Shown here piece by piece: positions 1 through 8,522 of a stretch of DNA of 64,000 nt. Both the position numbers and the translations under genes were made by a program. Positions within the stretch are counted from its first letter, which is position 1. Each line of letters starts with the position of its first letter. The DNA is taken from the NCBI GenBank assembly GCA_025459175.1, contig JALORC010000008.1:1-64000 (forward strand). The letters are read 5' to 3'. The DNA comes from Planctomycetota bacterium. Its GTDB lineage: Bacteria > Planctomycetota > UBA1135 > UBA2386. The notes under the pieces are model-generated. The model did no database searches, was not told the DNA's origin, and worked only from the letters and a program-made list of their open reading frames with translations.

Positions 1-819
1 CGCGACCGCCTGGCGATGGCGCACATGCCGGCGACCGGCGTCAGCGGGGTCGACCTCTACGGCCATGACGGCGCGCGCTGGCGCTGGATCCAGGTCACGC
101 GGCCCGGCCAGCAGGAGGTCACGGCAGCACTGTTCCAGGACCAGCCGGCGACCGAGACACCGCGGCAGTTCCTGCTCTACCTGCCGCTCTACAACGGCAT
201 CGCGCGCCTCGAAGTCGGCGTGCCCGCGGGCGCCACCGTGGCACCGATGGCCGCGCGGGCCGCCGATCGCAAGCCGATCGCCTGCTACGGCACCTCGATC
301 CTGCACGGCGCCTGCGCTTCGCGACCGGGCATGGCTTGGTCGGCGATCGTCGGGCGAGCGCTCGATCGTGAGGTGATCAACCTCGGCTTCTCCGGCAACG
401 GCCGCATGGAGGCCGAGGTCGGCGAGTTCCTGACCGAACTCGATCCGGCGGTGTTCGTCGTCGACTGCCTGCCCAACATGTCGACGACCCTGGTCGAGGA
501 ACGCACGGCGCCGCTGGTGCAGCAGCTGCGCGCGCGGCACGCGAAGACACCGATCCTGCTGGTCGAGGACCGCACCTTCGGCAACGCGTGGTTCGACGGC
601 GAACGCAGGCGCACTCACGACGAACGGCGCCGCGCGCTGCAGAACGCGTTCGCCGGCCTCCGCCAGGGCGGTGACGAGAATCTGCATCTGCTGGCCGGGG
701 GCACGTTGCTGGGCGATGACGACGAAGGCACCACCGATGGCTCGCACCCGAACGACCTCGGCATGTTCCGTCAGGCGCAGCAGCTGATCGCCGCGCTGCG
801 GCCGCTGCTCGGCGACTGA
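1..819 (+). CDS. SGNH/GDSL-type esterase with GxDLY domain (5' partial)
   Basis: The gene enters from the left edge in frame 1, so its N-terminus is missing. The first visible residues carry the signature GVDLY (residues 16-20), which names the GxDLY domain found in front of SGNH esterases. The hydrolase domain follows: block I is YGTSILHG with the likely nucleophile serine, block II is NLGFSGNG with the oxyanion glycine, block III is the D-x-x-PN region (DCLPNM), and the catalytic Asp-His pair is in DGSHPND near the C-terminus. Such enzymes remove acyl groups from carbohydrates or lipids. The substrate cannot be told. It ends 16 bases before the convergent secreted-protein gene. The family assignment is firm; the full length is unknown. 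Confidence 0.88.
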   Translation, partial: RDRLAMAHMPATGVSGVDLYGHDGARWRWIQVTRPGQQEVTAALFQDQPATETPRQFLLYLPLYNGIARLEVGVPAGATVAPMAARAADRKPIACYGTSILHGACASRPGMAWSAIVGRALDREVINLGFSGNGRMEAEVGEFLTELDPAVFVVDCLPNMSTTLVEERTAPLVQQLRARHAKTPILLVEDRTFGNAWFDGERRRTHDERRRALQNAFAGLRQGGDENLHLLAGGTLLGDDDEGTTDGSHPNDLGMFRQAQQLIAALRPLLGD

Positions 820-835
820 TGTGGCCCGCTCGCCG

Positions 836-1783
836 TCACTGCAGGTCGACCCGCAGCGCCGGCGCGGCGACGACCGACCACGAAGCCGGCTCGAGCGCCA
901 ACAGACGCGTTTGCAGAGCCACCGGCCGCACCGCGACGGGCACCGGCAGGCTCCATTCGACCGCGCCGACACCGTTCGCTGCCTGCCACCAGACCAGATC
1001 CGGCGCCGCGCCGAGCGGGCAGCCAGGCGACCACGGCAACGGCAGCAGCGACGGCGCGAGGCCGAGCACCAACAGGCCGAGAGCGTTCGCATCGGGCAGC
1101 GCCCCGAACCACCGCAGCTGACCCGCGAAGTCCATTGCCACCTGCAGCGTCGGCGACGCGGCACCGCACGCGGGCTGCGTGACCGCCGTCTGCACGCCGG
1201 TCGGCGTCAACAGCAGCGACAGTTGTCCGTCGGCGCTGCCCGAGTAGGGCAGCGTCGAACCCCAACCGATCGGCCACGAACCGGCGCTCGCCGTCGCCAC
1301 AGCGCGCGCCCGCACGACCAGCGGCGCACCGGTGAACACCACCGGCAGCACGGCAGCGCCGCTTGCGTCGACGCTGCCGTCGTCGTGCAGATCGATGCTG
1401 CACGTCACCGCGCCGGTGCCGGCGATGGTCGTCCACCAGCCGACCTGCAGTTGTGCCATGCCCGGCGCGGGCGCGTGCAGTTCGTAGCGCACGCCGGCGT
1501 CGCCGACCGCGTTGCCGCTGCCCCAGGCCTCGGCGCGCACCGACCACTGCACCAGCCACGCGAACTCGTCGGCAGCGTGCGTTGCAGCCCAGCGTGCGCG
1601 GCCGTTCGTGGCCTGGGCCGGGACATCGATCGCACCCCACACCGAGCTGCCCACCGGCGGCGTCGCCGTGGCCACGCTGCCGGCTCGCACCTGCAGCAGC
1701 TGCAACACGGCCGCCGGTTGCAGCTGCGCCACGAGCCCGGTGGCGAGGACGAACGGTACGAAGACGCGGCGTGGATCGGGCAT
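836..1783 (-). CDS. Secreted protein with shared C-terminal region
   Basis: A 315-residue exported protein of unknown function. I start it at the ATG ending at 1783 because an AGGAGAG ribosome site lies just upstream and the protein then opens with a signal peptide (MPDPRRVFVPFVLATGLVAQ); the open frame runs further upstream but lacks these. The middle is beta-rich with few charged residues. The last ~90 residues (from about LGLLVLGLAPSLLPLPW, with SPGCPLG and a LPVPVAV stretch) resemble the C-terminal region of six other exported proteins in this window, suggesting a shared surface or sorting module. No catalytic motif was recognised. It is convergent with the esterase gene. Confidence 0.8.
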   Translation of the reverse strand: MPDPRRVFVPFVLATGLVAQLQPAAVLQLLQVRAGSVATATPPVGSSVWGAIDVPAQATNGRARWAATHAADEFAWLVQWSVRAEAWGSGNAVGDAGVRYELHAPAPGMAQLQVGWWTTIAGTGAVTCSIDLHDDGSVDASGAAVLPVVFTGAPLVVRARAVATASAGSWPIGWGSTLPYSGSADGQLSLLLTPTGVQTAVTQPACGAASPTLQVAMDFAGQLRWFGALPDANALGLLVLGLAPSLLPLPWSPGCPLGAAPDLVWWQAANGVGAVEWSLPVPVAVRPVALQTRLLALEPASWSVVAAPALRVDLQ

Positions 1784-1955
1784 GGACTCTCCTGTCCGAA
1801 GAGTACCACCTCGCCGCCCACCCGGCGGACAGCGTGCGCCGCGCCCTCGCTGGCATCGCCGCCACGCACCTTGCACTGCCCTCACCAGCTGTCGCTGCAT
1901 GCTGCCCCTCGCTGACCTTGGCCCACCAGCCCCCGGCGACTAGCATCGGGTTGAC

Positions 1956-2369
1956 ATGACCTTCGATCCCGAACGACTCGCGACGGCGATCGCGGCCGGC
2001 CCACCAGCCCGACTGGTGGTGCTGTTCGGTTCGGCGGCGAAGGATCAGATGCACGCCGGCAGCGACATCGACATCGGCTGGATCCCGGTGGATCCGGACC
2101 TCTCGCTCGGCGACGAACTCGGGTTCCAGGCCGAGCTCACGGGGGCCGCTGGTCGCGAGGTCGACCTCGTGCGGTTGGATCGGGCGTCGACGATCTGCCG
2201 CTACGAAGTCGCTCGCGCTGGCATCCAGCTCGCTGGCGACCGCAGTGAGTTCGTCCGGTTCCGCGCCGAGTCGATCGGCGAGTATCTGGACTTCGAACCA
2301 GCGCTGCGAGCCGCGACCGAGCGCTACAGGCAGGCCATGCTGGCCGGCGTCGGCAGGGGCCAGCGATGA
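1956..2369 (+). CDS. Minimal nucleotidyltransferase, MntA-type antitoxin-like
   Basis: A 137-residue protein of the DNA polymerase beta-like minimal nucleotidyltransferase fold. The motif LFGSAAKDQ...GSDID holds G25-S26 and the metal-binding Asp37 and Asp39; the third acidic residue is probably Asp70 (REVDLV). In MntA/HepT (MNT/HEPN) toxin-antitoxin pairs this enzyme inactivates the HEPN ribonuclease by adding AMP groups. Here its stop codon overlaps the start of the next frame as ATGA, the usual arrangement of these operons, but that partner is truncated (see next entry). All three acidic residues are present, so the enzyme may still be active. It could also serve another target now. Confidence 0.8.
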   Translation: MTFDPERLATAIAAGPPARLVVLFGSAAKDQMHAGSDIDIGWIPVDPDLSLGDELGFQAELTGAAGREVDLVRLDRASTICRYEVARAGIQLAGDRSEFVRFRAESIGEYLDFEPALRAATERYRQAMLAGVGRGQR

Positions 2370-2572
2370 CGGATCCCGCCATCGTGATGCGCAAACTGGC
2401 GGCGCTGCGGGACCACGTCGAGCGACTGAGGCGCCGCCGGCCCGCCACCGCCGAAGCCCTGATGGAGCTGCTCGGCGCACCGGAGTGCGGTCTGGTCGTC
2501 GACCTGACCGGTCCAGCGGCGACGAACACGATCGAGGTGGTATTGCAGCCACGCGCCCCGACCCACCGCTGA
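2366..2572 (+). pseudogene. Truncated HepT-like (HEPN) toxin remnant
   Basis: The first ~38 residues (start MTDPAIVMRKLAALRDHVER then LRRRRPATAEAL) read like the N-terminus of HepT HEPN ribonucleases, which normally run to about 140 residues. After that the similarity stops and the frame ends at residue 68 with an unrelated sequence. The conserved R-x(4-6)-H active site that lies in the C-terminal half of HEPN toxins is absent, and I could not find it in the other frames downstream. The start overlaps the nucleotidyltransferase stop (ATGA). It is most simply a toxin gene cut by an internal deletion; a short antitoxin-stabilising peptide is an alternative. Confidence 0.6.
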
Positions 2573-2693
2573 CCGCCATCCCTGCCGGCGCGCCCAACCA
2601 CCGCTGGCATCGCCCGGACCCGACCAACCCGATGGCGACAGCGCGCGATCGCCGATGCATCATGCTCGCGATGCCGTTCGCCACGCCCCGACG

Positions 2694-3629
2694 ATGAACT
2701 CCGACCCCCTGCTGTCGATCGTCGTCGTCAATTGGAACACCCGCGACCTGCTGCTGGCCCTGCTCGCGCGGCTGTTCCATTCGCCGCTGCTGCCGTTCGA
2801 GGTGCTGGTCATCGACAACCAGAGCGCCGACGACAGCGTCGCCGCCGCCCGCGCGGCGTTCCCGGCCGCGATCGTGTTGCCGCAGCCGAAGAACGGCGGC
2901 TTCGCCTACGGCGTCAACCGCGGGCTGGAAGCGGCGCGCGGCCGCTGGATCCTGCTGCTGAACACCGATGCCGAGGCGCACTGGGACGACCTGAGTCGCT
3001 TCGTCGCCGAGGCCGAACGGGAGCCCGCGGCGGCGGTGTTCGGCCCACGCATCACCGACGAACACGGTCACACCCAGGTCAGCACGTGGCCGGCGCACCG
3101 ACCGGGTCACTACCTGCCGCAGGCACTGTTCCTCGGCCGGTTCTTTGCCCCGACGATGCCCACGCAGGCGAGCGACGTCGACTGCGTCAGCGGCTGCGTG
3201 TTCCTGCTCCGCCGCGCGGTGCTGGCGCAGGTCGGCGGCTTCGACGAACGCTTCTTCATGTACTACGAGGAAGCCGACTTCTGCGCCCGCGTGCGGCAGG
3301 CCGGTCACCGCATCCGCTTCCTGCCGAGCACCGCGTTCGTGCACGAAGGTGGGCTCAGCGCGGCGCAGTCGGCGGTGCGCACGTTCACGGCGTTCCGCGA
3401 GAGCTGCCTGCTCTACCACGCCGCGTGGCACGGGCGCCTCGCCACCGAGTGGGTGCGGTTCTGTCTCGTGCTCGGCATGGTGCTGCGGCTCGTCGCCTGG
3501 TGCATCAAGGCGCTGCTCGGCAAGCCGCACCGCGTGAAGCTGTACGCGACGGCGCTGCGCACACTGCTGCGCCCCGGCTACGTCGGCGAACTGTGCCGAC
3601 GGCCGCGGCAGGTGCCGACGCTGCGGTAG
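2694..3629 (+). CDS. Family 2 glycosyltransferase (rhamnosyltransferase-like)
   Basis: A 311-residue GT-A fold transferase. It opens with the nucleotide-binding strand LSIVVVNWNTRDLL, followed by VLVIDNQSADDS, the substrate loop NGGFAYGVNRGLEAARG, the metal-binding LLLNTDAE (DXD-like) and the late acidic motif FDERFFMYYEEADFCARV typical of rhamnosyl- and related glycosyltransferases. A hydrophobic stretch near residues 260-282 could anchor it to the membrane. I chose the ATG at 2694 because the domain begins seven residues later; an upstream in-frame ATG at 2655 would add 13 residues unlike the family. It probably acts in surface glycan assembly together with the leftward polysaccharide genes beyond 6346. 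Confidence 0.88.
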   Translation: MNSDPLLSIVVVNWNTRDLLLALLARLFHSPLLPFEVLVIDNQSADDSVAAARAAFPAAIVLPQPKNGGFAYGVNRGLEAARGRWILLLNTDAEAHWDDLSRFVAEAEREPAAAVFGPRITDEHGHTQVSTWPAHRPGHYLPQALFLGRFFAPTMPTQASDVDCVSGCVFLLRRAVLAQVGGFDERFFMYYEEADFCARVRQAGHRIRFLPSTAFVHEGGLSAAQSAVRTFTAFRESCLLYHAAWHGRLATEWVRFCLVLGMVLRLVAWCIKALLGKPHRVKLYATALRTLLRPGYVGELCRRPRQVPTLR

Positions 3630-3647
3630 CGGCGCCGCTGCCGCGGG

Positions 3648-6251
3648 TCAGCGTGGCTGCAGGTGCACGTGCACGTCGGTGGTCGTGCGCGCAGTGACTT
3701 CGACACCGATCACGATTTCGGCATGGCCCTCGGCGGCGATCGTCACTTCGTGGCGACCGGGCGGTAGCAGCGGCCGCCACCGCAGCGGCTGCCCCGCAGG
3801 TGCGCCGGCAGTCAGATGATCGCCGCTCGCGGTGATCAGCATCTCCGGATCGACCGGCCAACCGAGCCACGCCGCCGGCGACGTGATCCGCCAACTGCGG
3901 ATCGGCTGGTCGTCACCCGGCGGTAGATGGAACACGAACCGCAGTCGCCCGCCGACTACGGCCGAGGCGCGGATCTCGGTGACCTGACCGGCGACCAGGT
4001 CGATCTCGCGTTCGATCGCCTGGAACCAACCCGGGATCGGGCTGCCGTAGTCGGGCGACAACCGCAACCGGTAGCGCCCCGGATGCAGCCGGGCGCCGAG
4101 TCCATCGGCCACCGCCGCCAGTTCGACGCGATGCTCCTCGGGGTCGCCCAGACGCAGCGGCTCCAGGCGCGCACTCACGGTGCCGACATCGAGACCGTCG
4201 TGCGCCACCAGACGAACGAGCAGCTCGCTGCTCCGTTCCTTTGGCGCGAGCACCATCGACACCTCCTGGATGTTCGGCGCCGGTGCAACCTGCAGCAGCA
4301 CCTGGGCACGGAGGTCGCGGTGCTCGGCGCTGACCAGCAGCCAGGTGCCGACAGGGGCCAGCAACGAATCGAGATACAGGGCCGCTTCCCAGTCCGGCTG
4401 GCGCGGGATCTTCCCAGCCAGGCGCAACGGACCGGACTCGTTGGTGACCGTCGCCCGCCACGCCGCGAGCTCGGCACTGATGGCCCGCAGCGGCCGCCCC
4501 TGCGCGTCGCGGCACACGAACCGGAGCTGACGGAGGTCGTCGAGCACGACCGTCATCGACGCACCATCGGGCATCACTTCGCGACGCAGGTCCGGCCCGA
4601 GCGTCGACACCTCGAGCCAGCGTGGTTCGAGGCTTTCTGTCGCGACCGCGACGGCGCCGTCCTGATCGGTGACGACCGACGCGAGCCTGGCCCCGTCCTC
4701 GCCCTCGGGCACGAAGTTCACCTCCACACCGGGGGCGGGCCGGCCGTCCGGGAACACGAACCGCGCCTGCAGCTGGTGCGCCGAACCCAACCACAGGTCG
4801 CCGAGGTCGCGATCGACCCCGATCACCCGATCGCACGGTTGCAGCGCCGAGCCGGCCGACTCGTGGGTGGCGCGAACGCGACCGCTGCCCGCGGTCGAGG
4901 TCGCCAGCCGGAAGCGTCCGTCGCGGCGAGTCTCACCGACGGCGAGTTGGCCACCATCGGCACCCTGCAACACGACGGTCGCCGCCGCCACCGGCTGTCG
5001 CAGGCGATCCAGGATCCGGCCGCTGACGGTCGCAGCCATCGCCAGCTCGACGTTCCACTCGATCTGCATCGCACGCGAGGGGTCGCGATGAACGAGCTCG
5101 AGTTCGTGCTCCACGCCGCCGCGGCCCGCGGCATCGACCGCGACGACCAGCCCGACCTGATCGAGGTCGGATGGGGCCAGTGCGCGCAGCGTTTCGAGGT
5201 CCACCTGGTAGCGCCCTTCGGGACCGATCTCGACCTCGGCGAGCTCGTCGTTCTGGTCCCAGAAGCGGGCCGCGACCCGCACCACGATCGGCCCAGGGGC
5301 ACCCGGCGGTGTCGACACCAGCCCGGTCAGCGACCACGTCGCAGCTACCGAGCCGTCGACGCGATGCGGCAGTCGCGCCTCGGTCGCGGCAGCCATCGAC
5401 GCTGCCCCGGACGTCGGCGCAGCCGCGGCAGCAGGATGGTCGGCCGCCGCCGTCGCAGCCACCTGACCCGCCACCGGCTGCCGCGCGCCACCGGCATCGA
5501 CCACCGCCCGCGACCACGGCGCGAGCCACAGAACCGCGGCCGCAGCCGCGACGACTCCGACGAGCAGCTTGTGCATCACGATGCTCCCCCACAACCCGGC
5601 GCCGACCGCAGCCCCCACGGCTGCCGCCGCCACCGGCGAAACGGACTTGGCCGACGCGAGCACCTCGCCGCGCACCGCAGCCAGACCGCGCGCCGGCAAC
5701 ACGGCGGCGAATGCCGTCAGCGCGACTCCGGTCGGCAGCGCCGCCCGCAGCAGTTCGAGCCCGCGCGTGATCTGGCTGCGCACCGTGCCGGACGGACGAC
5801 CGAGCACGTGCGCGATCTCCGCGGCCAGCAGCTCGTGCTTGAGGTGCAGGCGCAACACCGGTCGGTAGGCCTCCGGCAGGCCTTCGATCGCCGCGTCACA
5901 CTGCGCCGTGAACTCCGAAGCCGCCGCTGCCGCCAGCGGATCGCGCGGCGCCGCACCGTGCAGCCGCCCCGCGTCGATGGCCCGGCCCTCGCGCCGCTGC
6001 AACCACTTCGCCTGGTTGGCCAGGATGCCGACCAGCCAACCAAGCAGCGGGCGGGCCGGGTCGTAGGTGCGCGCGTTGTGGATCGCGGCCAGGAACGTGG
6101 TCTGGACCAGATCTTCCGCGGTCGCCGGCTGCCGCACGTGATGTAACGCCAGCCGCAGCAGCGCCGGCGCCGCCGTGTCGTAGACGGCAGCGAGCGCTTC
6201 GAGATCGCCGGTGTCGCGCCAGCGAGTGAACTGCCGATCGACGGCATCCAT
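3648..6251 (-). CDS. ECF sigma factor fused to membrane and extracytoplasmic tail
   Basis: An 867-residue protein. Residues ~10-85 match sigma-70 region 2 (with EDLVQTTFLAAIHNARTY) and ~125-175 match region 4 (LPEAYRPVLRLHLKHELLAAEIAHVLG then a helix-turn-helix), so the front is a complete ECF sigma factor. Instead of ending near residue 190 it continues through two or three hydrophobic segments (~180-240) into more than 600 residues of beta-rich sequence that includes a carboxypeptidase-regulatory-like repeat (VSGRILDRLRQPVAAATVVL). This layout occurs in planctomycete ECF groups, where the tail is thought to sense envelope state and control sigma release. The ATG at 6251 was chosen; a GTG at 6278 is possible. 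It is convergent with the glycosyltransferase gene. Confidence 0.87.
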   Translation of the reverse strand: MDAVDRQFTRWRDTGDLEALAAVYDTAAPALLRLALHHVRQPATAEDLVQTTFLAAIHNARTYDPARPLLGWLVGILANQAKWLQRREGRAIDAGRLHGAAPRDPLAAAAASEFTAQCDAAIEGLPEAYRPVLRLHLKHELLAAEIAHVLGRPSGTVRSQITRGLELLRAALPTGVALTAFAAVLPARGLAAVRGEVLASAKSVSPVAAAAVGAAVGAGLWGSIVMHKLLVGVVAAAAAVLWLAPWSRAVVDAGGARQPVAGQVAATAAADHPAAAAAPTSGAASMAAATEARLPHRVDGSVAATWSLTGLVSTPPGAPGPIVVRVAARFWDQNDELAEVEIGPEGRYQVDLETLRALAPSDLDQVGLVVAVDAAGRGGVEHELELVHRDPSRAMQIEWNVELAMAATVSGRILDRLRQPVAAATVVLQGADGGQLAVGETRRDGRFRLATSTAGSGRVRATHESAGSALQPCDRVIGVDRDLGDLWLGSAHQLQARFVFPDGRPAPGVEVNFVPEGEDGARLASVVTDQDGAVAVATESLEPRWLEVSTLGPDLRREVMPDGASMTVVLDDLRQLRFVCRDAQGRPLRAISAELAAWRATVTNESGPLRLAGKIPRQPDWEAALYLDSLLAPVGTWLLVSAEHRDLRAQVLLQVAPAPNIQEVSMVLAPKERSSELLVRLVAHDGLDVGTVSARLEPLRLGDPEEHRVELAAVADGLGARLHPGRYRLRLSPDYGSPIPGWFQAIEREIDLVAGQVTEIRASAVVGGRLRFVFHLPPGDDQPIRSWRITSPAAWLGWPVDPEMLITASGDHLTAGAPAGQPLRWRPLLPPGRHEVTIAAEGHAEIVIGVEVTARTTTDVHVHLQPR

Positions 6252-6345
6252 GCAACACGGATTAGCAGGGAGCCGCACGCGTGCTGCATCGATTTCCGAT
6301 CACCCGGCGCAACCGCCCCGAACGCGGTGGGCACCACCGCGCGCG

Positions 6346-7815
6346 TCAGTGCACGCGGCCGGTGGCCACCTGCACGAGCAGGCCGAGGTGCTGGCGGATG
6401 GTGCGCAGCACCTTCATCTTCGAGAACCCGAACAGGCGCGCCTCGAGCACACACGGATGCTCGACCACCGTGCCACCGCGGCGCAGCACGCGCACCAGCA
6501 CTTCGGCGGTGCCGAGGAAACCCTCGTGCAGAAGCGGCAGGTCGGCGACCGCACTGCGGCGATAGACGCGGAAGCACGCGGTCCAGGTGCGGATCGGCGA
6601 TCGCAGCAGCATCCGGTAGGCCAACGACAGCGTGCGCGACAACGACAGCCGCCAGCCCGGCACGTTGCGAACAGAGCCGCGCGGGTGATACGGCGACGCG
6701 GTGACGACGTCCGCATGGCCGGCCAGCACCGGGGCCAGCATCGCGCGCAGTTCGAGCGGGTCGTACGACAGATCGCCATCGATCGACGCCGCCAGCGCCG
6801 CATCGGTCGCCTGCAAGCCGGTGCGGATCGCGGCCGCGACCCCGCGGTTGTGCGGATGCCGGACCAACCGCACGAACGGACGCGATGCGGCCTGCAGCTG
6901 CAGCAGTTCCCAGGTGCGATCGGTGCTGCCGTCGTCGACGCAGACGAACTCGCACGCGACCACATCGCGCAATCGCCCGCGCACCGCGTCGAGTTCGACG
7001 AACAGCGACTCGAGCCCGGCCGCTTCGTCCTTCAACGGCACCACGACCGCGAACCGCGGCCGGTCGGCCGCGGGCTCCGCCACGGGCTCTGGTGCCGGTA
7101 TCGACATCGCGACGGCCGGTGGCGGCGGCGGCAGGCCGAGGGCCGCAGCGATGGTGCCGCTGCCGGCGTTGACCCGCCGGGCGAGTTCGTCGGCGGCACC
7201 ACGCAACCGACCGTAGTGGGCCGCGAACGCGCGCCGCGGCAGCCCGGCCAACTGCGGCTGGTCGGCGTCGAGGCGCCAGACATCGAACGGCGCTTCGATC
7301 GGCAGCACCACGCCCGGCGACGGTGCCAACCGGACTACCTCTTCGCGGCTTGGCCGACGATGCAACGTCGCGTCCCACGCGAAGCCGAGCGCCGGCAGCT
7401 CGGCGCGCCACCACGGCGCGCCGCTGTCGACCAGGAATCCGGCCCGGAAGCCACGCACTTCGCGACCGCTGGCGGCCGACAGCAGGGCGCGCTCGTGCTG
7501 CCAGCGGCGCAGCAACAGCGGTCGCTGCTCGACCGGCACGAGGTCGAGTGCCTCGGGCCCGACCGCGAGCAACGCCAGCTCGTGGCCGGCGGCGACCAGT
7601 TCGCGCAGCAACTCGGGCGCGCGCGCCGCGAGATCGGCGGCGACGAACCAGGTGGCCACGGTGCCCGCCGGCAGCAGCGCGAACGCGTTGCGGATCGCGA
7701 TCTCGGCGCGCGCCGGCAAGCGGCGCCAGTGGCGCGGGCTCACGTGGGCGGCGAGGGTCGCGGCGCGAAACCACTCCGACGCATCGATCGCGAGCACTGG
7801 GACGGCGGCAGCCAC
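6346..7815 (-). CDS. Polysaccharide deacetylase-like domain fused to family 2 glycosyltransferase
   Basis: A 489-residue fusion. Residues ~5-215 follow the polysaccharide deacetylase pattern of exosortase-linked EPS loci (AIDASEWF, TVATWFVAADLAARAPELLRE, AGHELAL, RGFRAGFL, WDATL). However, the zinc-binding H-x(3)-H after GHE is replaced by ALLAVGP, so this half is probably not catalytic. Residues ~250-485 are a GT2 transferase like polyprenyl-phosphate mannosyl/glucosyltransferases (FAVVVPLKDEAAGLESLF, FVCVDDGSTDRTW, HNRGVAAAIRTGLQA, SIDGDLSYDP). A proline-rich linker joins them. It sits 31 bases downstream of the CpsD-like gene on the same strand, so it likely belongs to a three-gene EPS operon with that gene and the Wzz-like gene. 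Confidence 0.87.
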   Translation of the reverse strand: MAAAVPVLAIDASEWFRAATLAAHVSPRHWRRLPARAEIAIRNAFALLPAGTVATWFVAADLAARAPELLRELVAAGHELALLAVGPEALDLVPVEQRPLLLRRWQHERALLSAASGREVRGFRAGFLVDSGAPWWRAELPALGFAWDATLHRRPSREEVVRLAPSPGVVLPIEAPFDVWRLDADQPQLAGLPRRAFAAHYGRLRGAADELARRVNAGSGTIAAALGLPPPPPAVAMSIPAPEPVAEPAADRPRFAVVVPLKDEAAGLESLFVELDAVRGRLRDVVACEFVCVDDGSTDRTWELLQLQAASRPFVRLVRHPHNRGVAAAIRTGLQATDAALAASIDGDLSYDPLELRAMLAPVLAGHADVVTASPYHPRGSVRNVPGWRLSLSRTLSLAYRMLLRSPIRTWTACFRVYRRSAVADLPLLHEGFLGTAEVLVRVLRRGGTVVEHPCVLEARLFGFSKMKVLRTIRQHLGLLVQVATGRVH

Positions 7816-7846
7816 GGAGGCGTTGTAGCGCCGACCGACGGGCGGG

Positions 7847-8512
7847 CTACAGCAGCTTCTGCACCAGCGTCGGCACTTCGTGCACGAGTTCGTTGACGAC
7901 CGAACCGAGCACCGGCGTACCGAGCGAACGCAGATAAGTGAGGTTGCGGCGGATCACCGCCGCGCGATGGCGATTGGCCTCGACCACCAGCACGATCGCG
8001 TCGAGCGAGCGCACCACCGCGCTCGCTTCCGGCGCGCGATTGAGGCCCGGCACGTCGACCAGGCACAGGTCGCGTTCGGCCAGCACCTGCTGCAGCAACG
8101 GCCGCAGCCGGTCGCCGCCGAACGCCCAGAACGGGTCGTTGGTCTGGCCACCGGGCACCAGGTCGACGCCGGTCGCGACCTGCACCCGCAGCGCGTCGGC
8201 GAGCTGCACCTTGCCGGCCAGCAGCTCGGCGAGCCCGGGCGCCGCCGGCGCCTGGAACACCGCCGCCAGCGCCTGGTGCCGCAGCGAGGCCTCGATCAGC
8301 GCGACCCGCTTGCCGTTGGCACCGAGGAACAGGGCCAGATTGGCCGCCAGCGTGTTCGAGCCCTCGTCGTCACCGACCGCGCAGAAGCCGACGGTGCGGT
8401 GCACGTCGCCGACGCCGCGCTGCATCAGGTTGGACCACAGGTGGCCGAGTTCGGTCGAGATCAGCTCGGAGCGACGGCTGGACGGGTCCTGCTTCTGGAT
8501 CACGGTGGCCAT
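7847..8512 (-). CDS. CpsD/BY-kinase-like P-loop protein with degenerate Walker A
   Basis: A 221-residue protein of the MinD/CpsD P-loop family, normally the cytoplasmic tyrosine kinase that partners a Wzz-type membrane protein to control polysaccharide polymerisation. The region that should read GEGKST instead reads GDDEGSNTLAANLALFLG, with no lysine in the loop. The A' motif is LIEASLRH instead of LIDADLR, while the Walker B-like strand LCLVDVPGL is kept. There is no C-terminal tyrosine cluster. It is therefore likely a non-catalytic or altered partner. AGGAGA six bases before the ATG supports the start. Ten bases separate it from the upstream Wzz-like gene, indicating one operon. Confidence 0.84.
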   Translation of the reverse strand: MATVIQKQDPSSRRSELISTELGHLWSNLMQRGVGDVHRTVGFCAVGDDEGSNTLAANLALFLGANGKRVALIEASLRHQALAAVFQAPAAPGLAELLAGKVQLADALRVQVATGVDLVPGGQTNDPFWAFGGDRLRPLLQQVLAERDLCLVDVPGLNRAPEASAVVRSLDAIVLVVEANRHRAAVIRRNLTYLRSLGTPVLGSVVNELVHEVPTLVQKLL

Positions 8513-8522
8513 GGTCGTCTCC

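Noticed and set aside
2573-2693. Rest of the HepT gene in another frame
   Set aside because: No HEPN-like residues or the R-x(4-6)-H motif appear in any frame before the glycosyltransferase start.
771-3530. A 919-codon open frame on the minus strand
   Set aside because: It is antisense to the better-supported secreted, nucleotidyltransferase and glycosyltransferase genes, is low-complexity and Arg/Ala-rich, and has no domain; it reflects high third-base G+C.
3927-6146. A 739-codon open frame on the plus strand
   Set aside because: It lies antisense to the sigma-factor fusion, is His/Arg/Asp-rich and has no motifs.
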